NCBI RefSeq assembly: GCF_902459465.1
Contig: NC_047066.1
Coordinates: 4,996,377 to 5,060,376 of the forward strand
Length of the DNA stretch: 64,000 nt
Direction: 5' to 3'
Source: Asterias rubens
Lineage: Eukaryota; Echinodermata; Asteroidea; Forcipulatida; Asteriidae
A model generated the notes under the pieces. The model ran no database searches, was not told where the DNA came from, and worked only from the letters and a program-made list of their open reading frames with translations. A program made the translations under genes and the position numbers. Positions 22,395 through 33,397 of this stretch are shown piece by piece (position 1 is the stretch's first letter; each line of letters begins with the position of its first letter).

Positions 22395-25300
22395 TCATAA
22401 CTCCTCGTGGTCTGCTTGTAGTCCATGGGTTTTGGAGTCCAGCTCGTCAGCCTCTTTGAACCAGTCTTTATAGACTGCTAAGGGGTCAGAGTTGATGTGT
22501 TTATGGAACGATATTGGTAATTGATGAGCCAGGAAATCTATGGCGTAGTCTACTGGTCGAGCCTGTGTGAGGATGGAGACGGATTGGTTTAGACAATAAA
22601 AACATAATCCGGGGTTGATTTCACACAGAGCAAAGATAGATTTTAAAGCCACTTGACACTATTGGTACACACTCAAAATAGTTATCAGCATAAAACTTTA
22701 CTTGGTAACAAGCTATCGAGAGCTGTTGATAGTATAAAACATTGTGAGAAACTGCTCCTGAAGTATTGTAGTTTTTGAGAAAGAAATTTCTCACTCAAAT
22801 AAAGATGAATCCAGCTGAAGCCTTTTATTAGGCATATCTGAAAGCACACAAATTTGTGCAACAAGGGTGTTTTTCTGCCATTATTCTCTTGCAACTTAGA
22901 GCCCAAATTTTCACAGGTTTGTTATTTTATGCATATTATATTGGGATAAACCAAGTGAAAATACTGGTCTTTGAAAGTTACCAACGGTGCCAATCTTTCG
23001 ATTTCACCAAACTCTTCCTAACTTGGGATTAATCTTAGGACTTAGGACGAGTTAAATTCCGTATCCAAAGACATTAGGATGCATTGAACCCATAACTCGA
23101 GATAGGATTAATCGTAGCGTTTCGTGAAATCGGCTGCAGTGCCTTTGATAAACAATAGTAAACTTACTTGATGGAAGAGTGGTGAGTGCGAGATTTGGAG
23201 GTCGTGTCGTTTGGCGCACATCCCAAGTATCATATCATCTGGATCTTCGTTCTTGTTGCATTTACATCCAGTGGCTAGGAGATCCTCTATACCTCTACGA
23301 CTGAACACCATTCTGGAGATCCAAATGAGATGTGACAATGTTAAGTGGGTTGAGGGAGAGTACAGCGCGCATATCCGTCACTTCGTAATGCTCATGGCAC
23401 TTTAACATAGTTTTACTTATACAAAGTACCGTGTTTGGTTTACAAGGTGCTGTGGCACAATATGCAGCAAATCAAACCAGGAACACCGGGGTGAAACCAT
23501 TTTCGTTTAGTTAAGTGCACTGTGTTCTTTTACGTGCGTTACACAACACACTGGACCAACGGCTTTATGCCCCATCCGAAGGACGAATAATCATGGTTAA
23601 GTGTCTTGCTTAAGGACACTGCCGTCACAATGGGGACTGCTGCTCAGAAACACCAGAGTTTGAATCTTGACACTTGAGGCCATCATGACACTTGCATGAC
23701 TTGCACAGTCTATGTTTTACAAAGTCCTTACCCGCCTCCACCAGTTAGGTAGTCGTATCCCCAGCCCATTCTGAGATGTCCATAGCCGTAACGCTCCCCT
23801 AAGAAGACTGCCTCCTTGGCATCGTAACAGGATAAGACGCCCCGAAGCCTGGCAACACTGTAATAAATAAACAAACAGAAAGTATGATCGAATGATCAGC
23901 AGTTGTTATTTGGGCCTGATTTACTGTATCAAGGTTCTCCCTAATTTTTTTTTTCAAACTGGGGGGGGGGGGGGCATTCTGGATCCAAATTTGTTGATGC
24001 CGAAGCTCGCAGAATTGAAGCAGGGTCTTTTGATTTTTTGTCTACTTTTTGTTTATCTTGGTTTTAAAACTCTAAATGGATTTCAACTGATGTTGTTTGG
24101 TTTTTTTTAATTTTATTTTATTTGAACCATTATACTTACCTGATAATTGTGTCATCATCGACTACCACCAGCCAGGGGTATTTTAGATACTCTGGCTTGG
24201 AGTTGAACATATTGAAGATGGCAAACAGCTTACCACAGTGACCTGGTGAACAATATATCAAACTGCAATTTAAATACCTGCTTGTTATACTGTCTTAGGA
24301 AGTGTCCGAAACAGTGACTTCGGCTACAGCTACGGCAAGATCACTATATAGGACTCTTCCTCCGTTTCTAGGGCGAAAAATTTTCAAAGCTTCATAACTC
24401 TACTCTTACCTGCAACAAGCCACTAACTTCAACAGAATCACATTCTATAGCGGCATACATTTTTCTGTGGTGGATTTTGGTCCTCATACATTCCTCACAA
24501 GGCGTCCTTTTCGTGAAATAATGCAGCTCCCAACGTTAAAAAATTCCTGTTTTTATCGTTTTCTCACAATGTTGTCTGTTGCTGTGCGTACGCGTATACA
24601 TTCGCGTGCAAGACGCATGATGCAAGACGCATGATTACTTGGTCACCATTATCTTGACTGCACATGCGTTAACATGCAAACGCAACACAATATTTGCGCG
24701 TAGTGCGTCTTGCGTACACACGGCAGACTGTGAGAGTACGAACAAAAATTTTGAATTTCTTAACATTGGGAGCTGCATTATTTCATGAAAATGACGGATT
24801 TGTGAAGACTGTATGACGATCAAAACCCACCGCAGAAAAATATATGCAGCCATGGAGTGTGAATCTGTTGAAATTAGTGGCTTGTTGCAGGTAAGATTTG
24901 AGTTATGAAGCTGTGAAAATGTTCCGCCCCAGAAATGTACCCTGATGTCCAGGACGTCACTGTAGTACAATACGAACAAAGTGTAAGGCCGCCAGGGCTA
25001 GCGTTTACCTAATCTTCAACACTGGCAGACGCGCTGATCTAGCTGTAGCTGTAGCCGAAATCGCTGTTTCGAACACGGCCTTATACTAAAAAAACGGTCC
25101 TTTAACAAAACGGTGGACCGCATTAGTTCATAAAGGAAAAGGAAAGTCACACAATTTTGAAGCATATTTGTGTGGATCATTGTATTCTATTTTTAAAACA
25201 TCTTTCCAATCATATCAATTTTATGCAAAACGCTTTTAAGTGCTTTTTATATTCCAAATCGCTCAGTACAAAGCAACATGACCCTTTATGTGACCATTCA

Positions 25301-28300
25301 GTTGCAGCTGTAGCTCTCAGGAATCAGCCGTACTTGCAAAAGAGCAAGCTGACTGGTCTGGTTGCAATCCTTGAAAGGTAATGCATACCATTGGGTTTTT
25401 GAACCGTTCGATTTTAATCCTACAAAAATGTAGTTGTATTAAAAAAAATAACCTGAGAAAATTTTATTCCAAAGGTCCATGCAGGAAGAATAATTCCAGA
25501 AAGGGATACACTATCTGAGAAGCGCTACCACGCATGGTTATCTTCTTTAATATAACACCGCTGAGGTCTCAAATTCAATTCAAATATTTACGTGAGAAAT
25601 TGCTTCTTTCTCAAAAACTATGTTACGAAGGGAGCCGTTTCTTACAATGTTTTATACTATCAACAGCTCCCCATTACTTATGACCAAGTAAGGTTTTATG
25701 ATAACAATTATTTTGTGTAATTACCAATAGTTTCCACTGCCTTTAACCGTCTTACCTCTTTCAGTGTTGGGTACCCCTGATGCTATGGTGGGTATGCTTT
25801 CATCCTCAACATCGCTGACATAGACAATATCCTTAGTGTGCCTGCCTAAGGTCTGCTGGACAACGGGAACTGGAATAGCAATACATAACAGTACTGAATT
25901 CTTATGTGACGGTCATAGAAATTGTACCCCCACTGTTACATAACACTTTGTCACATTTGATGTGTCTATCAAAGCGCTTTGTAAATTATCCCTACAAGGT
26001 ATGCGGAACTACCTTCATGAAGTATTGAAGTATGAGATCTATTCCTTGTAATGGCACCATGTAATGGTTTACAAGGTGCTGTTTTATGTCTAAGATAGTA
26101 GCGTGATGACCTAAATGCATAAGGTCCATTGTTGAATTAAATATTTCGACCAATTTTTTTTTTCTTTTTTCTTAAACGCATAAGTAAAGTTAGCAATAAC
26201 TCATAATATCATTTAAAAATTACCTCTATCTTTGTGGAACTGTTCACAAGTTTTGACCATAAACAAGATGTCTTCCTTTGGCACAGCATCTCCCTGTTGG
26301 ATGGATACAGCAACATCAGACACAAAGGACAAAACCAAAAAAGCATTTTAAAGTAAGTGCACAACAGAGGAGCTTTCTGGTGAATGATTCTAGTTTTTGT
26401 TCTTGAGCTGCTGGTCAAAGGGAAGAACGTGGTCCAGTTGTTAGACTGTGGTTAGACTGTGGTTAGACTGCAGGACTTGCAATTACAAGGTTGTGGGTCC
26501 GAATCCCCCAAGCTAACCGCTGATTTCACAATGACTAGAATAAGTATTGCCAACTAGTTACTGAATCACAACTTCTTGATTTGTGTAATTCATAATCATA
26601 GATGGAGTTTAACCAATGTTTGTATGAGAGAGATTGGCTGTTGCCAGCTACGCGTTTACATCCCCTTGCGGGAGTTTGCCATATATTTTGGATAAAGATG
26701 GATAGGATAGGAAAGGACTGTTCAAGAACATCAGTGTCATGTAGATTAGTGCCATGAACAGGACTTGAACCCACACTCTGATGTCTTAGCCACCAGGACT
26801 TGATGCAAGATTCACATCATAGAGTCTTTCTCGGAGGCTAAGATTTTTAGCCTTTGAGATGGGCTCTGCTTGGGTCTTAATTTTTATTTTTTTATTTTTG
26901 CATTTATACCATAGGTCCTTTTGGCTGGTGAGCAGTCTGCTACAACTAAGTCTATTTTCAAATTAGTCAACTCACACAGACAGGAAGCTCCTTTGGGTGG
27001 GCTGTGACACAGTCATTGTCCACATGTTTCCCAGAGCGTATTGTGTTCATCAACGTTTTCCTGATGCCTTCATCTGTCCTGATTTTCATATTTGTCTCGA
27101 CGTTCCCTGCGCACAGCGACGGTAGATCAGTCAGCTTAGTACCGTTTCCTTCATTCCAGATGTAGAATGCTAGCTGTTAATATTGAAAAAGCAGGTTGAA
27201 AAATATAAACCATCGGATAATTTTTTTAAAATTTCCTTAAAGGGAAAGTAACCCTTTTTTTTTTTTTAGTCATTCGATTGTTTTAATCCTTCATAAATGT
27301 AGATATATAACAATAAAACTATTAACCTTAAAAAAATGTATAGACATTTGCAAACATCTTACATTGATTGCAGAACGACTTTATAAAGTAGCTTTCCTCA
27401 GAAGGCCTTCAGTTGAAACATGTTTTTGGAAGGTAATCTCAACTCAGAAACAACTTAGTGCAGAGCACATGAAAACCTTTAGGTTAACCTTTGTGTTCCT
27501 AAAGCTAAAATAGTAGTCCCAGCCTATTTTCCATACCATCCGCCCGGGTAACAGTTAAAAAAACAGGACAGTTCTTTCCAGAACTGATAAGTCTCCCGAA
27601 CCCCAGAACATCTTCTCTGTGGTAGTAGACTAAAGCAAGACAGTTCTCTAAGAACAAACTCTACCTGGCAAGTAGATACACACATGGTGTTACCGCAAAC
27701 CAAATATACATTGATACCTCACCATGCATTGCCTCAAATCCTATATAGTTTCTTTAATGTAAAAAAAAGTATTTTAAAATATTTTACATTAAAATGGCTG
27801 ACATTTCGACCCTAGCAGTCTTTCTCAAAGGCTTTCTCAAAGACGGTCTCCTTTTAGCCTTTGTGAAAGACTCTGCTAGGGTCGCAATGTCAGGCTATAC
27901 CTATTTTTGCATTTATACCATAGGTCCTTTTGGCTGGTAACCAGTTTGCAACAGTTAATTCTTTTTCTCAGTTTCTTATATCTACACCACTTCAAGTGAT
28001 GGGGGCCCCAAGCCTCATTTATGAAGGACAAAGCTTTCCGTGGAGAATCTTTCTCAAGGACACAAGAGTTGTGCAACCAGAGAATTGTCAAGGCCCTCCA
28101 TTTGGAAACTCTGTATCTTGCAGAGCTTGCATACAGAGAATTGGCAGGCGTGAATAATCAACAACGATGCTACTCCACAAAATTTCTAAATGTGAACGAT
28201 GACTTTACCTCGTGTTTGATGTCGATGGCAAAATCCATCTTTTGCTGCTCGCTTTCCCATCTGTCAGCTAGGCTTAAAACAAAACAAAAAATTCATAATT

Positions 28301-31300
28301 TGTCAGACTGGTCAATGATTAAAGTACAGCAGAAAATATGTTTGGCACGGGAAAAAGTTAGGCATGCTTCACTAACACAGCTAGAGCAAAAATTGTGCAC
28401 TTGCTTGCAAGCAGAGAACGATGATCGTAAGCGCAGAATTCGGCGGTAAGCAGAGCCATGAAATGGGGCCCAGCTGTGCTCACTTGCAATAGAATTTGAA
28501 CCACTGTTGGAATAGACAAGGTTTCTTATACTTGGTCAGTTTCTGGAGAGCAACCACACATCCAAATACAATGACAGGAAAGTGTGCATGGCACGGTTAC
28601 TTCACCATTATGTGAATATGATATTATGTACATTTAATAAGAGAGATTTTAAGGCAATAATAATAAAGACATTTGTAAAGTGTCTAATGCAAAAGCCTCT
28701 AAGTGCATAAAGAGAACTATAACATATTTAATAAGTGAAAGATACAATTACAAGTAAGCAGATGACATAGTAGCAGCTTCAGACGGTCCTTCAGACAACT
28801 GAGTTTTTAACCGAGACTTAAAACAGTGTATGACGTATACGAGTGTTTTAGCACTTTTTGATCTCCTAACAAAACAAAATACCTGTGGAGAAGGCTTGAA
28901 CTGATGAGCCAGCCCGCCTCCAAATCTGGATACAGGAATTCAGATGGGTTGTTATGGAAACGGTAGTGGTGGATGATGGTCGCCGACCGGTCCGCTAAAG
29001 CTCGTCCTAGAAACCATTCCTGCAGATTGAAACAATTTGCCATCAAGTCACATTTTGAAACAGATAAGCATGGAGTCCCAGAGAGGTGTCTATGTCTTCT
29101 TTGCTATGTACTCACCTTTTCTGAATTGTATTTCTTAAGAACTTCCACCAATCCATGGACACTCACTCGAGTTTGCTCCTCACAGAAGAAGATCCATTTT
29201 GCCTTTTGGAAATCTTCTCTCAATCTGTACCAACAGATAAATGGTTATAGAAAGTGTAATAATGGTACCAGAGCATTGGTTATGGAACTAAATGGTAAGC
29301 TATTCACTTAAAAGGAAAGACACTCTTATTCAATGGACTGTAAGGGTGGCAGGGTTGGCTTGTGTGTAAAGCGCTCGCCTCTTGCCAAGGTGACCCCGGT
29401 TCGATTCCCGGCCAGGGCCATATGTGAGTTGAGTTGTGCGTTGGTTCTCTGCTGTGCCACGAGGGTTTTCCAGACCATCCGGTTTTCCTCCCTCCGGAAA
29501 AATCAAACACTTTCAATTTTGGCTGTGCTCCGTGGTCATAATGGGTTGATGTGGCTGGCAGCCAAAGGCGCCCTTGCATGCCTGCTTCTCGAACACAGTG
29601 TAGCCGTGTCCTTTGCAATTCAGCTCTTAGCTGTGGGAAGGATGATTAGCCCCCCAAATTATTGGTAAAAAGATTACAGTTCTGCAAATATTGTGAGTTC
29701 AACTATATATTGATTTGTTCTAATAATAATAATAAGTGGGAATTCTCCTGAAGACGATCAGAGCATACTGACCAAAACATTGATTTGTTCACCAACGGTT
29801 CTTTTCAGAACCAACATTACAATTATCGCTCACTGACTGAAACTTACTTTGGAAACACAGGCAAAATTGTCCATACACCACTGAACTCGTACTTTTCATG
29901 CAGTAAAATGACACGCGGAATCCCCTGCAATCAAAATAAGCGAATAAATCAAACAACTCACTCCCTGTTGTCTCTTTGCCAAATAAAAGGTTCCAGGTAA
30001 ACACAAGTTTGTATGTAAAGTTAAAGGGAAGGTACCGGTATACGTTTGGTATACTACTTAAAATTAATGGCAATAAAAACTTAATGTATATTTGGTTTGC
30101 GGTAACACCATGTGTGTATCTACTTGCCAGGCAGAGTTGTTCTTAGGGAACTGTCTTGCTTTATTCTACTGCCGTGGAGTAGATAATCGGAGGTTCGGGA
30201 GACTTCTCAGTTCTGAAAAGAACTGTCCTGCTTTTTAACTATTACCAGGGCGGATGGTATAGAAATTAGACTGGACTACTACTTTAGCTTATAGGATCGT
30301 AATTAACTGTACTGCCGCGGAGTCAGTTCTGAAATTGGTCTCAACGTTTCGACTAGCTTGCTCTAGTCATCGTCAGGAACTTACTTGGTTTAAAAGTCAG
30401 TGCAGCTTTCGAAAGTAGAAAGCATTTTTTTTAAGAATAATTTTCACTTTTAAGTAATTTGGTTAATATAGAAAAAGGCTTCAGTTTTTATCCCCCCAAA
30501 AAATTCAATCTGAGAAATGTTACAGATTGTGTATTCCCATTGCGGATTATTCTTCCTGCGTGGCCACCTTTTGGAATGCATTTTTTCAAGTAAATTTCAA
30601 TGTGTAATCTTTCATTTACACAGAATTAAAACAACTAAGCGGTTCCAAAACCCAAAGGTACACAGTTGTTTTAGAACCTTACCAAGTTCAGAATACGGAA
30701 CTGTTGTTCTAAGTCCACTTTGGTCTCCTGTGCCCATTGTAAATGAGTGCTTGCCTGTTGGCTGCGAATTATAAAAACAATATCTCCACCGGTGATGCCA
30801 AAGTGTCCCTGTAAACAAGAATAATGAACAAGTTCAGTTTTGTGTTTTTAAAAGGTAGAATACATGGTTGTGATGACTGGTCTCAGTCAACAGCTCGAGC
30901 CCCTTGCCTACAACTTTAATAAGTGGTGGGGGAACATTATCACCACGTACCTGTAGTGTATGGCAATAGTCATTTAAGTTAAACACTAGCCTAAAATAAC
31001 TGAACAAAGTTAGCCCGTGAAATAGTTTTATTTTCTAACTTCTTCATTTGTTTAATTTATTGTTGTTTGGATTTTGTTTTCATTAAACTTTAATTTTAAC
31101 AAAAAAGGCTTCTCCTAGATTCCTAGAAGTAGAACTATGGTTCATTTAGCCGAGGAGTATTTTATACTTCACATTTATTACAAAGTGATGGGAAAAGTTT
31201 CAGTATTGCGCCACCACTTTAACTTTTTCATTCGATATGAAAAGTTTTACGTAATATCTATTCTAATTAACCTCAATAAGAATCCCTTTTTGGAAAAATG

Positions 31301-32602
31301 AGTGAAAAAGTGGTGGGGCCATACGGAAAGTTATCTAAGTTAAGCTTCATTGTAGCGTAACTTTTTAATAAATGTAAAGTATAAAATACCCTAGGGTAGG
31401 ACTATTGTTTGAATCATCCATAAATAAATGCTTGTTGAGTTGTTCTTTGTAGTTTTATATATTTTTTATAAACAACAAAAGAACAAGCACATCAGGCTCA
31501 GTTTGGAGGTTCTTTCAGTTTCATTAGAACATAACAAACATTTGGACAAGTGGAACGTTTCGGATAACTTTCCGTATGGCGCCACCACCTTTTCACTCAT
31601 TTTTACAAAAAGGGATATCTCATCGAGGTAAATTAGATGCTATACTATTTCATATCGAATGAAAAAGTGGTGGCGCCATACGGAAACTTTTCCAATGTTC
31701 CTTATTGTTATTTATAATATGTAACGTGGAATAGGAATGCTGGTCATCTCGCCACCTGACAAGCTCGCCACCAACAAAGTCGCCCCCTGCAAAGTCGCCC
31801 CCCTACCCGGCTCGCCCCGGGTTGAAACAAAGTCGCCCCATTGGCAATCTCGCCCCCAAACAATGTCGCCCCCCTAGCAAAGTCGTCCCCCTGACAATGT
31901 TGCCCCCAGCCATTGTCGGCCCCTAGCAAAGTCGCCCCCAGATGTTGTTCGGAAAATAATTAAGGCTACAATAATTATGGTAAAAAAATATAGTTAAAAC
32001 ATTTTCAGAAAAATTTCCATCTGAAGTAATGTGCTTGTGGAAGATCTAACCCTAACCCTAACCCTAACCCTAACCCTAACCCTTACCCTTGATTATTTTC
32101 TGGGGGCGACTTTGCTAGGGGGCGACATTGGCTGGGGGCGACATTGGCTGGGGGCGACATTGTCAGGGGCGACTTTGCTAGGGGGCGACATTGTTTGGGG
32201 GCGACATTGTCAGGGGGCGACTTTGTAACAACTCGGGGCGAGCCGGTTAGGGGGCGACTTTGCAGGGGGCGACTTTGTTGGTGGCAAGCTTGCTAGGTGG
32301 CGAGATGACCAGCCCCCGTGGAATAGACACACACGTACTACGTAGCATGCACAACCGGTAGACTGACCTCCAAATCACGTTCTGCCACTGTGGTTAAATC
32401 CCGTGGAAGATATGGATCAAAAGTAGCGGCAAATACTCCTTTAATAAATAATGACAACAACATAAAAAGCATTATTGTTGAAAGTTTATCATATCATGGT
32501 ATCTCAATGTACAAATCAACGTGAGGATCGTTTAATATCAGTTAATTTCTTACCAGCAGCAGCAGTAATGAAGAACAGCAACTCAATGATGGGGGCCGCC
32601 AT
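22395..32602 (-). CDS. B3GLCT: Beta-1,3-glucosyltransferase (O-fucose-specific, ER)
   Basis: Fourteen exons read on the minus strand: 32554-32602, 32368-32438, 30683-30808, 29848-29924, 29116-29224, 28883-29019, 28209-28272, 26976-27173, 26224-26293, 25756-25869, 24140-24242, 23732-23857, 23168-23312, 22395-22562. They splice in frame to 518 residues (human about 498). The enzyme adds glucose to O-fucose on thrombospondin type 1 repeats in the ER. Seen: a hydrophobic signal peptide ([17 protein letters not shown]); an N-terminal half with EWFLGRAL and TIIHHYRF; the DXD metal-binding motif DDD at 367-369 after [26 protein letters not shown] near 436-447, the acidic GT31 motif; [14 protein letters not shown]; and a C-terminal HEEL, a KDEL-type ER retention signal (REEL in human). 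The start has A at -3 and G at +4. Introns hold foldback elements, SINEs and MITEs. It is transcribed divergently from the TBC-like gene. Confidence 0.97.
22641..22998. repeat. MITE, family A (divergent)
   Basis: It contains CACTTGACACTATTGGTAC at the left and GTTACCAACGGTGCCAATC at the right. It is in B3GLCT intron 13 and is followed by a family F remnant. Confidence 0.75.
23415..23700. repeat. Probable SINE fragment
   Basis: GTTAAGTGTCTTGCTTAAGG and a degenerate box near AGTTTGAATCTTGACAC look like the body of a common invertebrate SINE. No coding potential. It lies in B3GLCT intron 12. Confidence 0.45.
24298..25085. repeat. Large foldback element in B3GLCT intron
   Basis: The left arm (about 24298-24570) and right arm (about 24740-25085) are inverted copies. 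Examples are CAACAAGCCACTAACTTCAA against TTGAAATTAGTGGCTTGTTG, and AATAATGCAGCTCCCAACGT against ACATTGGGAGCTGCATTATT. The ends read TTCGGCTACAGCTAC and GTAGCTGTAGCCGAA. The spacer contains short GC-rich GCAAGACGCATGAT repeats. No transposase is encoded. Confidence 0.88.
25560..25748. repeat. MITE, family A (right half only)
   Basis: It carries GGGAGCCGTTTCTTACAATG and ends with TACCAATAGTTTCCACTGCC, directly before the B3GLCT exon at 25756-25869 (that is, just inside its donor-side intron). Confidence 0.8.
26435..26515 (+). repeat. tRNA-like repeat with internal triplication
   Basis: GTGGTCCAGTTGTTAGACTG resembles an A box region and GTGGGTCCGAATCCCCC a B box. Between them GGTTAGACTGT is repeated, which breaks tRNA geometry. 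Probably a SINE head. Confidence 0.5.
27530..27735 (-). repeat. 300-bp dispersed repeat (minus orientation)
   Basis: This reverse-oriented copy shares ACAGTTCTTTCCAGAACTGA, AAAGCAAGACAGTTCTCTAA and ATGGTGTTACCGCAAACCAA with the elements at 30087-30400 and 49373-49670. Confidence 0.8.
27780..27950. repeat. Palindromic repeat with CCCTAGCAG/CTGCTAGGG arms
   Basis: TTTCGACCCTAGCAG on the left pairs with CTGCTAGGGTCGCAA on the right, followed by TTTATACCATAGGTCC. A cleaner copy lies at 47790-47895 and fragments at about 26830-26960 and 45280-45310. Confidence 0.8.
29338..29668 (+). repeat. tRNA-derived SINE, 330 bp
   Basis: The head has a perfect B box GGTTCGATTCC and a degenerate A box. The body has CCACGAGGGTTTTCCAGACC and the end ATTAGCCCCCCAAATTATT. 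A second copy in the opposite orientation covers 59598-59925. Long open frames across it on both strands are not genes. Confidence 0.85.
30087..30400 (+). repeat. 300-bp dispersed repeat
   Basis: It runs from TTTGGTTTGCGGTAACACCA through AACTGTCTTGCTTTATTCTA to CGACTAGCTTGCTCTAGTCA. The copy at 49373-49670 matches over the whole length. It lies in B3GLCT intron 3. Confidence 0.85.
31182..31335. repeat. Palindromic MITE, family D
   Basis: AGTATTGCGCCACCACTTTA and AAAGTGGTGGGGCCATACGG form imperfect arms. It lies in B3GLCT intron 2. Confidence 0.82.
31556..31696. repeat. Palindromic MITE, family D
   Basis: CCGTATGGCGCCACCACC at the left is matched by GTGGTGGCGCCATACGG at the right. It ends 38 bases before the telomere-repeat foldback element. 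Confidence 0.9.
31735..32316. mobile_element. Foldback element with G-rich subrepeats and telomeric spacer
   Basis: Flanked by the 10-bp direct repeat CGTGGAATAG (31725-31734 and 32317-32326), which looks like a target-site duplication. The terminal inverted repeat is GCTGGTCATCTCGCCACC. The left arm (to about 31947) and right arm (from about 32098) are inverted near-copies, each made of about a dozen short units such as GGGGGCGACTTTG or GGGGGCGACATTG. The 150-bp spacer is AT-rich and holds TAACCC x6 plus one TTACCC. Reading frames through it encode only repeat peptides. The 10-bp duplication and repetitive arms recall Foldback or Mutator-like elements; the family is unknown to me. Confidence 0.85.
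32047..32088. repeat. Interstitial telomeric repeat (TAACCC)6
   Basis: Six perfect TAACCC units are followed by one TTACCC. This is the metazoan telomere repeat read on the C-rich strand, in the spacer of the foldback element. Confidence 0.97.
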
Positions 32603-33397
32603 GTTTTACAATGATCCCTCCTACCTATCCTCTCTACCTCTGAGAAAAGCGCAAATTTCTAAATCGAGCAAGAAGGCTTAAAATGCGCGTCCGCTCAATT
32701 ACTGTGGCACAACATTGGGCTCAGAAATGAGAAGTGCTTAACTTACATTCCCGCAAATTTGGTTTCTGAGATTGTTTTTAATATTTCCTTTTGACTGTGT
32801 GGGCGCATTCGTGCACTTTATTTTCCCAAATAAAACCAAAGTAAAGCAAGCTCCCAAGGCCTACACTGTCCTTACTCTATGCACTGTCAATGCAAAGATT
32901 CCACTTTTGGGTGCACCGAGATGAATTTAACTTTGCATAATCAGATGTCATGATCTGGCTGGATCTGCATTTTCAAGCTGGTAGCAGAAAATACTGCTTG
33001 GATTTTTTTTTTGCACCAGTGTCACCGTGGTCGTCACGCCGTGTGCGTCTTGAAGTAAGTTTCTATATCTTTAAAAGGTATAATAAACAAATTATTGTCT
33101 GTTTTTTTGTGTGTGTAAATTACAATTCAAAAGGGAATTCATTGACAGGTGGTTTAATTACACGACGGGTGTCTCAAAATTGCCATATTAACAAAACAAA
33201 TGCATGGCCAGCATTCAATAATAATAATGAGTTTGTGTGAAGCCCTCCCACCACACGGCCGCAACAACGTGGTATGGTAGGCATTAAAATTTGCGCGCGA
33301 AACTTTTATACACAATATTGCGCACGAGCATTATCGAATTCTGTGCGCTCTGAAGATATTGCGCTCAACAACGACTCGTTGGTATGTGTAAACAAAA
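32603..33397. promoter_or_regulatory. Presumed divergent promoter region of B3GLCT and the TBC-like gene
   Basis: Only 795 bases separate the two start codons, which face away from each other. Both starts have A at -3 and G at +4. I see no TATA box in a convincing place. 5' UTRs must fit in this gap unless there are non-coding exons. It is free of the MITEs that fill the neighbouring introns. Confidence 0.55.

Noticed and set aside
24635..24979. A 114-residue minus-strand open frame
   Set aside because: It lies in the spacer and right arm of the large foldback element and has no transposase-like motif.
28021..28449. A 142-residue plus-strand open frame
   Set aside because: It runs antisense over the B3GLCT exon at 28209-28272 and into repeats; it has no domain signal.
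29304..29668. Long open frames of about 105-110 residues on both strands
   Set aside because: They lie in the 330-bp tRNA-derived SINE. The second SINE copy (59598-59925) gives the same peptides, so they are repeat translations.
31744..32228. Repetitive open frames across the telomere-repeat element (LTLTLT and [12 protein letters not shown] peptides)
   Set aside because: They follow directly from the DNA subrepeats and the TAACCC run, on both strands, with no promoter, splice or domain support.
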